From Chrysopilus asiliformis (lineage: Eukaryota > Arthropoda > Insecta > Diptera > Rhagionidae), in assembly GCA_964034945.1 (NCBI GenBank), contig OZ035962.1, positions 15,991,388-16,055,387 of the forward strand: a DNA stretch of 64,000 nt, in the 5' to 3' direction. This document shows positions 22,001-30,648 of this stretch, in pieces. Under the pieces are notes generated by a model, which was not told the origin of the DNA, did no database searches, and saw only the letters and a list, made by a program, of their open reading frames with translations. The translations under genes were made by a program, and so were the position numbers. Every line of letters begins with the position of its first letter. Positions within the stretch are counted from its first letter, which is position 1.

Positions 22001-23518
22001 GTCTGACAGTTTTTGCTGACATCTTTGCTAACAGAAATGGTAACAGAAATGGAATTTAAGATGGGGGATTCTAATTTTTCACGTGCAGAGACGCTCCGTT
22101 CTATAAACGAATACTGTATAAAAGTAATTTTTACAAAGAAATGATATGAAAAATGCATCGTGGCAGCAGCTAGAGGCCGAATTTAATTTTAGTGCGGAGA
22201 TTTTAAAGAAAAAAGTGAAATCACAGATCGTCATATTTGCTACTCTCAGTTGTTTACTGCTCAACGCATTTCTGGAACTGAAACGTCATGCCAGAATCAG
22301 CAGCCCACCTATGTCACAACAGAATTTTCTAATGACATTTCTGTTAACAGTCCTGTCAACGTTTCCGGCAGGTCTGGATGGCGTGTAAGTTTTGTCAAAA
22401 TCGATCACTTCTGGCTCGCGGCGTTCCCTTGTAAATTACGAGCAAAATAAAAATTGTTGCTGGGGGTGTTTTGCCTTGCCTTGTTGTTTGGGAATAACGT
22501 TACACACCAAAAGTGTTAGACCCCTGATAGAAACTTTTAGAACACCCTTCGACAACTCTCTTTTTCAAACTTCCTTTTCCGTTATCTCAAAAATCTGCCA
22601 TTATGGAGCAAAACAGTTAACGGATTCGTATTAAGCGACCTCAAATTACCCTGGATCACTTCGATTTTTGCGAGAATGATTAACCTGGAGCTTGATTATT
22701 GGTTTTTCACCGGCGCACAGTGTTGTCAGTCGATGCTCGGAGGTGTACTGCAAAATATGAAAAAAAAAATGAAAATGCAAAAAATACGCTACAAGCAAAA
22801 AAAAAAGAAAATCCTTTCAAAAACATCCCATAATAAAGCGAATAACCACGGTTTTTGAAAAAAAAAATTGTGCTTGCATCTAAATATTTGTAAGCAAAAC
22901 TCCATATTTTTTAAGTGGCTCTACAAACTTTATGCAGATTTTAGCTCCGTCAACAACTCTCCTTCATGTCTTTCGATCTAAGCATCAATTTTCCAGTTTG
23001 TTGCTTTCATACTTGGAATATTCCAGTGCGTCTTTTATATTTATTTTTTCTATAAGCGCCATTCTTTGTGTTTCCAAACTATATTTTATATTTTTTACCC
23101 GACAGCCCGTAAGCCCTCGATATAGTGAACAATGCGATATAGGCATCAGGCTTGGTTTTTTGAGCTCACCATATCGCGAGTGATTGTAACTGTTTTTAAA
23201 ACACAGAAAGACAAATGTTATTATTTGATATATAAATAAACTATCGCTTTGTTATTTTTTTTTGTTTTAAAATTGTGTATAAAAGTTCTATTGTTGACTA
23301 TTTTAACCAAAATCCTTTTTCAAATAGAATGTTTATAGATTTTTGTTAATTTTTCCTACATCAGAAATTTCAGATTGTATTTTTTTTCTCGATTTCAGTT
23401 AAGGAAAGCGTTTACTCGTCAAGCAGAGGAAATCAAAAATCTCCGAAATCAACTGCAAAGTTCCGAGAAACGTGTTCACGAACTGGAGCTTGAAGTAAAA
23501 CGATTACAAAATTTTTAA
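16026..23518 (+). CDS. CORO2: Type II coronin (CORO2A/2B-like), ten coding exons, 560 aa predicted
   Basis: Actin-binding WD40 beta-propeller protein of the cytoskeleton. Exons: 16026-16040, 16165-16350, 16408-16524, 19565-19714, 19784-19951, 20017-20220, 20276-20621, 20711-20895, 21211-21402, 23399-23518, all in one frame with GT-AG borders. An in-frame TAA lies one codon before the ATG. Landmarks: the coronin signature SKFRHVYG near residue 14, WD-type repeats at about 75-250 (IKIWEIP, IIIWDIS, AIWDQHDL), KGDGNIRYYEI near 285, MPKRGLNV and EPISMIVPRK in the C-terminal extension, a polar low-complexity linker (about 400-520), and a coiled coil (522-560) with RVHELE, an R-h-x-x-h-E trimer motif. 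TTCKDKKLRVIEPRSG and the coiled-coil sequence place it with CORO2, not type I coro. The propeller start is about four residues shorter than in relatives, because the usual glycine-rich turn is missing. Confidence 0.93.
16165..16350 (+). CDS. CORO2: CORO2 exon 2, propeller N-terminus
   Basis: Borders are TTTTAG|CTG and CAA|GTAAGT; 62 codons. It encodes FRGVRPSKFRHVYG and NFCAVNPKFLAIV, conserved coronin signatures. At the position of the actin-binding Arg30 of type I coronins there is a serine (TDISVV), consistent with type II. Confidence 0.93.
16408..16524 (+). CDS. CORO2: CORO2 exon 3, first WD40 repeat
   Basis: It encodes GHNGQIFDLKWNPFNDNVIA and ends SDDCT|GTAAGT; 39 codons. A second AG four bases downstream would put a stop in frame, so the first acceptor is used. 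Confidence 0.93.
16744..17432 (+). mobile_element. Helitron-like repeat, family B, copy 3
   Basis: It begins within the family at TCGTCGGACACAAAAATGAA and continues through a short GTCTGTCTATC tract, AAGCTAGAGACTTGAAATTT and AACGGGCGAAATCGGACC. It ends GATTGGCCTCTGGCAATTGT then TTTTATGTTT, the family 3' hairpin region. The 5' head is missing. Confidence 0.65.
17046..17301. mobile_element. MITE with ATAT duplication inside the Helitron-like copy
   Basis: The inverted ends CGTCGGCTAAAAGTGAAATT and AATTTCACTTTTAGCCGACG are perfect over at least 20 bp, and a second inverted block (AGAGCAAT...AACAAGG) lies inside. The host reads TTTAGAATATGATTTTA without interruption in another copy near 55,440, so the insertion created ATAT at both borders. 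The superfamily is not assigned. Confidence 0.75.
17508..17662. mobile_element. pogo/Tigger-like MITE remnant
   Basis: The ends CAGTGAAAGCTC and GAGCTTTCAC are inverted, and TA sits outside both, as expected of Tc1/mariner-superfamily insertion. Its interior has CAAGCGGACA/TGTCCG motifs. It is 155 bp. Confidence 0.5.
17791..18145. repeat. Long perfect inverted repeat (foldback) in CORO2 intron 3
   Basis: The arms 17,807-17,932 and 17,988-18,113 are exact reverse complements over about 126 bp. They extend outward through A/T runs to TCAAGAC/GTCTTGA. The spacer is 55 bp. The intron transcript would fold into one long uninterrupted duplex. It may be a young foldback transposon or MITE, but no clear target duplication is visible. 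Confidence 0.85.
18180..18985. repeat. Tandem array of a 122-bp unit, about 6.5 copies
   Basis: The mark GCGTTATCCTTACAGG recurs at exactly 122-bp steps (18,329; 18,451; 18,573; 18,695; 18,817; 18,939), with an older diverged copy first. The four central units contain the 16-bp palindrome TTTTTCCCGGGAAAAA. Related copies lie near 29,270, 42,030 and 44,580. Confidence 0.9.
19565..19714 (+). CDS. CORO2: CORO2 exon 4, WD40 repeat 2
   Basis: Borders are TTTTCAG|ATT and TTG|GTAAGA; 50 codons. It encodes IKIWEIPEEGLMSN and RKVLQLEWHPTAQNILLSVG, the hallmark coronin segment between repeats. Confidence 0.93.
19784..19951 (+). CDS. CORO2: CORO2 exon 5, WD40 repeat 3
   Basis: 56 codons, TTTTAG|ATA to TCA|GTGAGT. 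It encodes IIIWDISRPDKI and SLIATTCKDKKLRVIEPRSG, a run typical of coronin-2 proteins. Confidence 0.93.
20017..20220 (+). CDS. CORO2: CORO2 exon 6, WD40 repeats 4-5
   Basis: 68 codons, TTACAG|GAG to ATG|GTAAAA. It encodes LLTTGFSRHSDRQYAIWDQH and DSSSGVVTPYFDYDT. Confidence 0.93.
20276..20621 (+). CDS. CORO2: CORO2 exon 7, propeller end and conserved extension
   Basis: Follows TTTTTAG and ends ACAG|GTAAAT in phase 1. It encodes LYLAGKGDGNIRYYEIVDEP, MPKRGLNVTQCEVFRFYKL and LFQSDLYPDT, the coronin C-terminal extension that packs on the propeller. Confidence 0.93.
20711..20895 (+). CDS. CORO2: CORO2 exon 8, start of variable linker
   Basis: Joins in phase to complete a glycine codon and ends CCGCAA|GTAAGT. 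It is rich in K, D, N and S, with no conserved fold expected. Confidence 0.88.
21211..21402 (+). CDS. CORO2: CORO2 exon 9, polar linker
   Basis: 64 codons, TTTTCAG|CAA to GAG|GTAAAG. N-, Q- and S-rich. It keeps the frame between the propeller extension and the coiled coil. Confidence 0.85.
21403..23398 (+). other. CORO2 intron 9, no recognised element
   Basis: About 2 kb. A 23,115-23,180 stretch with CGATATAG/CTCACCATATCGCGAG motifs may be a pogo-like remnant. Otherwise nothing is identified. Confidence 0.5.
23399..23518 (+). CDS. CORO2: CORO2 exon 10, coiled coil and stop
   Basis: 39 codons and TAA after GATTTCAG. Hydrophobic heptad positions run throughout (IKNLRNQLQ, LELEVKRLQ). RVHELE fits the R-h-x-x-h-E trimerisation pattern of coronin coiled coils. 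It aligns with the C-terminus of vertebrate coronin-2. Confidence 0.92.
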   Translation, partial: LRKAFTRQAEEIKNLRNQLQSSEKRVHELELEVKRLQNF

Positions 23519-24849
23519 ATAGGCTCTCATCAATAATATTTAATCTAAACCTAAATTATTTAATAAAACTACCTATATTTAAAGCTTAAAAAGACGTTCG
23601 CTTGAAAAACGATCAGGTTTAATGTCCTAAAAAATGTTTTTGCTGTGCTTAATGATATGATAATGAATCAAGTTTCAAACAAGAAAAAAAAACGCGTAAT
23701 AAGAAAATATATTTTGATAGGATTTATGCAAAAAAAAAATGAGATAATCATTATGTAATATTAACTGCCAAAAAACATATTATTACCAGAATATATTATT
23801 TGTACCGTTTTCCGGTATAGGAAATTATTATTTCAATCGAAATTTATTTAAATAAAACGCACAAAACTATCAAAAAATAATTGATGAATTATTTAATATT
23901 TTTAAGTTTATTAGACACGCCGTTTTCTTGCTTTAATTGGAAATATTTGTGATTGTCCTTATTTCTATCATGGTTTTATTTTTATTATTCCAAATGGCTT
24001 TTTATTTAATTTTTTTTATTATGGTTATGTTCATTAATTTGTTTAGTATGTAAGAGACATATATTTAATTTTAGTAATGTAGATGTAGTGGATGCGAACA
24101 TAAGATTGAAATACATATTAAAGATTTTTCACTGAAATTTAATTAGTATAAAATTAAAATCATTTTTTTTGTACTAGAAATAGATCGTGTTCAGAGCAAA
24201 TTGCATTTATCAGAATTTTGTAAGGTGATATTTTGAATTAGAATGTTAGAAAGTTACTCAATTGATATCGAAAAAAAACCCTTTTGGCATTTTAATTTTT
24301 TGTTTTCATTTTTGGAATTATTCCGCCCAAATTTTTCTGTTTTGATTTTTAGGAAAAATATGGAGATGCATTATGAGAAAAATGACACAAAAATGACAAA
24401 TCTGTTATATGTTTCATTCGAAGCTATTATGACAATGTTAAAAATTTATTACCGAGAAGCTGTAAGAAATCTTGTAATAATTCATTTATACACTTGAAAC
24501 GGCAATTTGTTGATTTACAGAATAAAAGACATTTTTTTAAGACAAATTTTTTTTCTGTTCTCTCCACTGCCACTGACATAAGCTTTAGTTATCATAAACT
24601 TTAGTTATTCGTTGTTTGAAAATAATCAATGAATTGTTTTTATGTAAACCACAAAACTTTATTTGCATTGGATTTAGTTTTAACCCAAATGTATTTTTTT
24701 AGTGTTGGTGCTTTTTATAAATTGTGGTTGTGCATTACTACGAGTATTTGGTTACCACGAAATTATTATTTCTTAACAAAAATCAATGTTTCTTAACGCA
24801 AAAAATATCTATTTTTAAATTTCTCATGGAACCAAATTGAGCAACATTA
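23519..24849 (+). other. CORO2 3' UTR candidate and AT-rich spacer
   Basis: An AATAAA hexamer lies at 23,562-23,567, 44 bp after the stop, with another in AAATAAAACG near 23,851. Beyond that I see no gene or repeat. Confidence 0.5.
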
Positions 24850-26055
24850 CAGTAGCACAACGGTAACTGAACCTAGGTAACGGCAATCTATTGATTACAA
24901 TTTATTTGTTGTAACCGTGTCGTGTTGTGTTTTAAATGAAACAACTGAGGGATATTTAAATTTATATTTATTTATTAAAAAAAATTTTCTATTTTACAAT
25001 CACTTTACTAACTAAGTATTACTTAGCGATACAGATTATTAAACTCGCTTTTGTCTGCATGTTCGAAAATATATTCATGGCTATTCTAGAATCCGAAGTT
25101 TAAACGTAAATCAAACTCAATCGATTCGATTCGCCACTCAATTGGTATTCTGGTATTCTGAAATTTGTAACGAATAATTCTACCCTCAAAACGTTTCTAG
25201 ATCATACGCAATCGAACAGAAGTGGAACGCAGCGCATTCAAGAATACAAATTGAGGGGAAATCGGACAAACTTAACGCTACTTCGGATTCCAGAATAAGC
25301 ATGAGTATCAGAAGCTCAATTTATTAGCGCTATTTGTGTCGAAACTTTTGTTTTCCTGATTCATTGGCCTTGCTTAGATTAGGAAGAAATGTCATAAAAA
25401 TCGTGCTTAGTAGAATATAAAGGTGTTGACATATTCTTGCGAGGTAAATAGTCTTTGATTTAGAACTTCAATATTCGCCACATTTTTTTTTTTCACAATT
25501 TTTTTTTATCACAAAAACTGGGTTTTGATTTATTAGTTATTAATTTACAAAATATTTTATTTTCGGGGTAATTTTTAGTCATGCTCAGTTAAAGTACCTT
25601 CGTTCGAAACTAGGGGAGGACTACCAAACATTCATAAAGGTAACGGAATTTTCCCGCTAAGGAGAAACTAAGCACCCCGAACACTAACAACAACACGTGA
25701 AACGACTCTTGTCGAAAACGACACGACACTCGCAATCAGGGTGAAGATTACGATACCCCATCCGAGAGTTTCTTTCCACAAGATTCTCAAGGAAATTGCG
25801 AACCGCTCTCGATTTCCAAGTGGGTACTGACGATAACATATATCCAACCGTGAGGAAATCCACCATCTCGTGAGACATCACAAAAATTCGTATTCGTCGG
25901 TTATTGGGCTGATCATAATCTTTTTTTTTCTTACCCTTAAAATTTGTTTTAAATTATGTCGATCGCAATTTAGCAAAAAAAAATCCATTTATTGGTCTTC
26001 CGGGATTTTACCTCATCCGCCGAACAGTAACGTAACAGCTACCGTTGTGCTATCG
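24850..26055. mobile_element. 1.2-kb element with TAGCACAACGGTA inverted ends
   Basis: The left end is CAGTAGCACAACGGTAACTG and the right end ACCGTTGTGCTATCG is inverted. TA dinucleotides sit outside both, consistent with but not proof of Tc1/mariner-type insertion. No transposase is recognised. An inner pair, CTATTCTAGAATCCGAAGT and ACTTCGGATTCCAGAATA (about 25,080-25,302), suggests a second nested foldback. Confidence 0.45.
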
Positions 26056-26190
26056 TAAACGCTCCCTATTTTTTACAAATAAGTAACTGAGTGAGAAATA
26101 AACTTGTTAAAATAAGTAATCTTAAAATGAAATAAGTAACCTTAAAATGAAATAAAGTAACCTTAAAATAACTGAAAATAAAATTAATAT

Positions 26191-26755
26191 GGGTATTCAC
26201 TCTTTTGAGTATCGGTGTAAATGTAGCATGGATACAAGTGCATTTTACAAGAAAGCGTGAACACCATGTAAAGCATTTGAAAAAGCTCCAGTGAACTATG
26301 ACACTGAACTGCAAGTTTGACAGCTCTAATTGTAAAAAATTGAACAATGCCGAAAAAATGTGTGAAAACAGAAATTTTGGATTACCTCATCGAATCCTGT
26401 GTTATGGAACTCGAGTTGTTGGACAAATCCAAGAAAATCTAAAATACTCGCGATTTCAGCTTCACTCCACTTCTTGTTGGGTTTCTCTCTTTTCCGCTTT
26501 CGCTGCTGAATAACATTTTGCGCCATATTATATATATTTATTGATTTATCGCCACTAAACACTTTTTGCCGGAGAAAAATATAACCTGAAAGTTTCAGCT
26601 GTCATCATTTACACTTCTCACTATACAAGACCCAAAAACAAGGTTTCGAGTGAAGCAAATAAAAAGCTAAAGTGTAACCGATTTTGTGTGAAAAATTGTG
26701 TGAAATACATCCAATACACTGATACACAACCAAATGCATCAATGAGTGAATACCC
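26191..26755 (-). mobile_element. Harbinger-like deletion derivative with a Myb/SANT-like first exon
   Basis: The ends GGGTATTCACTC and GAGTGAATACCC are perfect inverted repeats. On the minus strand a short frame starts at 26,526 (MAQNVIQQRKRKREKPNK), continues KKWSEAEIASILDFL, and reaches a splice-donor-like GATGAG|GTAATC. A basic stretch followed by W-x-E-x-E resembles the Myb/SANT-like DNA-binding protein encoded by Harbinger elements. The rest of the gene is gone. Flanking TTAATA(T/A) may be the duplication. Confidence 0.5.
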
Positions 26756-28404
26756 TTAATAAGTTGCAACACGGGCTAAAAATTAGTAGCAAAGCAACGG
26801 TTTCAAATAAATTATTTTGTAACAAGTTGCATTGTAACTACAAAGCAACTCATTAGCACCTGATAACTTTGTTCTTTCGGTTACTTTGTTATCTTGGTGG
26901 CAAAAGGTTACAAGGCTTGATTGCAGAAATTGTCTTTTTTAAAGTGTCAATCAAAAGTTTCGTTTCCCATTTATTTTTGAAAGCTGTTAAAATCGTTCTA
27001 AATAATAAGATTTTTGATTTTCTATATTTGACAAACCAACATTCTTTAAATATTAAGGAATGTTAAAAGAAACTGTAAAGAACACCAATTATTAAGTTTA
27101 ATATGTTGTTTAAAACAAGTATTTTAATCACTTTATTTTAATCACAAGCTTGTCACAAAATATTATCTAACTTTAAGAAAATATCATAAAAGTAATTTTT
27201 CCTTCGACATAAATACAGACAGAAGAGTTAAGAATACTTGTAGATCTTACATTTAGAATTAATTATAATTAATTATAATTTATTTCCACATCTTTCGTCA
27301 AATTGGAACTAAAAACAAAATACTTCGAATAATTTTGAGGTTATATTTAAAAAAAATCAATTTCAACGTTACCCCGGAAATACAACCGACGTGCTAGTGG
27401 TGGTCTCTTGATGCAGCGAGCGGTTAAAAAAGTTGATTTTGCACATTTTGTATGAGAGTGGTTACAACAACGCAGTCTGACGCAGCCTAACGTACTGGCG
27501 GGCAAAAGTAGAACTTTTTTCATTCGGGCGGGCGTCAGACAGTGTCTATTATGATTAGAAAAAGAATTATTTTGAACAGAAATGAATAGCAGCTGTTAAA
27601 AACCAGTCAATATTATACGTTTTATTACAGTTTTCCCATATTCATAGCGGCTTTTCGTTGCATTGGCTGCGTCAAGACAACGCTGGTTGTACTCCCAATT
27701 TTATAAATTTTGAAATATTTAACAATAGAGTTTGAATTGAAAATATACAATATATAAATAGTATAAACGCTCAAAGAAAAAAAAAATATATATAAAAATT
27801 GAAAAAAATATATTTTGCTTATGCTAACTACAAAATAATGTGATTTACAATATATTATTACATATGTAGAAGGAACATCTTCTATGCTTACATTATTCAT
27901 TTGATATTTTGAATATAGAACGGCCAACAGTATTTCTAATGTCGTATGCTTTGAATTTAATTTGTATTTAAAGTCTCGATTTCCAACATAAAAAACAAAA
28001 AAAAAATGCAGTTCAAAGACAGATAGCTTTTGCACATGAATAAAATGTAAATCTATTTAAAAAAATCTAACGAATAGACGATTTATAAAATATTATAAGA
28101 CATACATTTATAATTTTTTTGATAATTATGTAGAAATTAACAAAAAATATTATGCTTTTTTTAAGTAGGTGCAATACGTGAAAACGTTGAAGTACGTCGC
28201 GTGTCATTTAAGGCTTTTTATACTACAAAAAATGAAAATGTAATAATTGAAATGTAACTTATTGATGTTGTATAAATATATTTTCTTATACATTGAGGCT
28301 ATGTGGTTTTTTTTGTTTGATATCTAGCATTTTCTCGATAGCATATGGTCAAAATTATCAACGCAACACAGTGACGCGAGCTGATTTTTTAAAATCATAT
28401 TTAA
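26756..28404. other. AT-rich DNA, possible decayed repeat
   Basis: No gene recognised. TACAACC...TTGATGCAGC near 27,382 and the inverted GCTGCGTCAAGACAACGCTGG near 27,665 may be ends of an old element, with low certainty. Confidence 0.3.
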
Positions 28405-28640
28405 CACTCTAACTGCCACGTCAGTTAAAAAGGCCTGACGCCTAACTGTACACAACGGCCACAATGTAAATTATTAAAGTGTTCGCTGCAACCGCAACGA
28501 TTTTTTGTAGTTGCACACATTTTATGGAAATAAAATAACATTTAGGTATAATTTTGTTTCAATTTTTTTTCTTTTAGTGCCTTTTTGACTCACAACTAAA
28601 TATTCGAAAAACACTTAAAACTATCGTGGCAGTTAGAGTG
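28405..28640. mobile_element. piggyBac-type MITE with perfect 16-bp ends
   Basis: TTAA on both sides (28,401-28,404 and 28,641-28,644) with perfect inverted ends CACTCTAACTGCCACG and CGTGGCAGTTAGAGTG. It is 236 bp, non-coding, and a different family from the one at 506. Confidence 0.8.
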
Positions 28641-29268
28641 TTAATATTAGTCCTACAAAGAAAAGTCCGTTGTTTTGCTGTGATTTTCTCAAAAACAACT
28701 CAAAGAATTTTAATGTCAGTTTGTCGTGAGTTTCACCGGGAATGGCATTATGTGTGTTTAACCATTGAACCATTTCTGATTCATGGTTTTCTTGACCTTC
28801 TAGCAATCAATAATCCTATTGGAATTTCTTGGCTTATAGGTCTGCAAAAACAAAAAAAAATAATATAACAAAAATATTATTTTTGTGGATGTTTTCACAT
28901 CCAAGTTTTTTTGTGCTTTTAAGGTTGAAAACGAAGTGTGTAAAAATTTTAATATCTTTATTTGCAATAAACCGCTAGAGAGTTATAAAATGTCATATTG
29001 AAAATTAAAACATAATTTGCTGACTAAAACTACGAATTCTCTGTCTTTCTGCTGAAATTTTCCCAGCTACACCTTACAAGAATAAAAAACCCTATATGAG
29101 TCATTCCATGTGAAGTGAACCAGTGTAAAAATTTTTGTCCTTGGATTTCTTTCAAATTTGGTTCACCTAAAGTACTCGGCACTAGTAAAAACGTAAAATT
29201 TACTTTTTTTTATTTGCAGTCGTTTTAGAGTTTTTCACAGCATTTTGAGATTTAAAAAAATAATTCCC
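28641..29268. other. AT-rich DNA, nothing recognised
   Basis: No coding or repeat structure recognised. Confidence 0.35.
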
Positions 29269-29620
29269 AGACCAGATTTTTTTCCGGAAAATTTTAAGAA
29301 AAGGATAATTACATACGTATTATTATCCTAAAAGGACTTTCCGTTATCCTTACAGACTTCTTAACGTGAGAATCAGATTCAGCGAGTCTAAAAACCCCCA
29401 AAGATTTTTTTCCGGAAAATTTGAGGAAAATGATAATTAGGATAACTTGCAGGACCTTCCGTTATCCTTACAGACTTCTTAACGTCAGAATCGGATTCAG
29501 CAACTCCAAACCTCCCAGAAAAGATTTTTTACCGGAACATTTGAGGAAAAGGATAATCACGTTATCCTTACAGGACCTTCCGTTATCCTTACATACTTCC
29601 GGGGCAAAATCCAGGACTTT
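29269..29620. repeat. Diverged tandem copies of the 122-bp unit family
   Basis: About three units of 118-121 bp marked by CCGTTATCCTTACAGACTTC (29,341; 29,459; 29,580). Each has a TTTTCCGGAAAA-like palindrome in place of TTTTTCCCGGGAAAAA. Confidence 0.75.
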
Positions 29621-30039
29621 TTTCAAATAAAACACGAATCTACAATTTAGATTATTTTTTGATTTTATTTTTTTCCTTCTGTTTAAATTAACATTGAGTT
29701 TTTCTTATTATCATAAGGAGTCAATTTAAGCCAAATGAATATTATTTATTATAGTTATATTCATAGTATATAATTAATTGTATTATAAATTACCTTTGTA
29801 CAAACTTATCAATTACATAGAATCGTATTATTTTTTTTAAAAATAAATTATGGTTTTTAGTGATTTTCGTTTGGAAATCGCTACTGTATACATTTTTAAA
29901 TCTACTGTAATTAAACAAAAAACTTATTCTTTGATAATTCATTAATAAATATTATTTACAAATATTTATTTAAAATAAAATTAAAATACAAAACTTTTAA
30001 TATGAAGCAATTTTTTCCCATTTATTTTCGGTAATTTGG
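29621..30039 (-). other. Dbx 3' UTR candidate
   Basis: AT-rich DNA downstream of the Dbx stop. TTTATT on the plus strand (AATAAA on the minus strand) occurs at about 30,020 and 29,965. Either could be the polyadenylation signal. Confidence 0.4.
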
Positions 30040-30648
30040 TCACGTTACACTAATTTCCTCGTCGCTATCAGAATTTGAATCATATTCATCGTAGAACATT
30101 TTCATATTTTCGGGATTTTGCTGTACAGCCAAATGATTAAGTCCTCCAATGAAACCAGGATTATCCCTGTCTGGATGATCGTAGAAATTTCGCCGATGTC
30201 GAGTTTCGTCGAATTCGTATTTGAAGCCACCTTCTAAGAGATGCTTTTGGATGTCGGCTTTGATCTTAGAGTGACTATCAGGAGAATATGGCGACATATC
30301 CGTCTGGTGAAGGGATTTCTGGCTCGGGTTGGGTATGGCGAGTCCTTGCAATTGCACGGGTGATGACTGTAAGGATCTCTGATGCTGTTGTGACTGTTGC
30401 TGTTGTTGTTGCTGATGCTGTGGGGATGTCTGTTGTTGTTGTTGTTGTTGAGTTTGTGTCATATCTGTTGGCGATGGTGATATAGAGGGGGATAAAGACG
30501 GGGGACGATCACATCTGGCATCGGACAGATCCGGATTTGGATTATTTTTATTTGGTAGAGTCTGATCCCGAGATCCGCCATTTGCCAAAAGTTCCCGCTC
30601 TTTGGAATTCCGCCATTTCATGCGACGATTTTGAAACCAGATTTTAAC
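30040..30648 (-). CDS. Dbx: Dbx exon 5: recognition helix, polyQ and acidic tail
   Basis: After TTTTAG|GTT it encodes VKIWFQNRRMKWRNSKEREL, the Dbx-specific PNPDLSD block, a proline/serine segment, two glutamine-rich runs of CAA/CAG codons, FKYEFDETRHRRNFYDHPDR, and the acidic DSNSDSDEEISVT end. Glutamine and acidic regions suggest transcriptional regulation. Confidence 0.95.
   Translation of the reverse strand, partial: VKIWFQNRRMKWRNSKERELLANGGSRDQTLPNKNNPNPDLSDARCDRPPSLSPSISPSPTDMTQTQQQQQQQTSPQHQQQQQQQSQQHQRSLQSSPVQLQGLAIPNPSQKSLHQTDMSPYSPDSHSKIKADIQKHLLEGGFKYEFDETRHRRNFYDHPDRDNPGFIGGLNHLAVQQNPENMKMFYDEYDSNSDSDEEISVT

Noticed and set aside
27625..28035. 136-codon minus-strand frame
   Set aside because: Dominated by Tyr/Ile/Phe/Leu from AT-rich DNA; no recognisable family or start context.
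30288..30485. Plus-strand 65-codon frame rich in valine
   Set aside because: Antisense shadow of the glutamine-rich Dbx exon.
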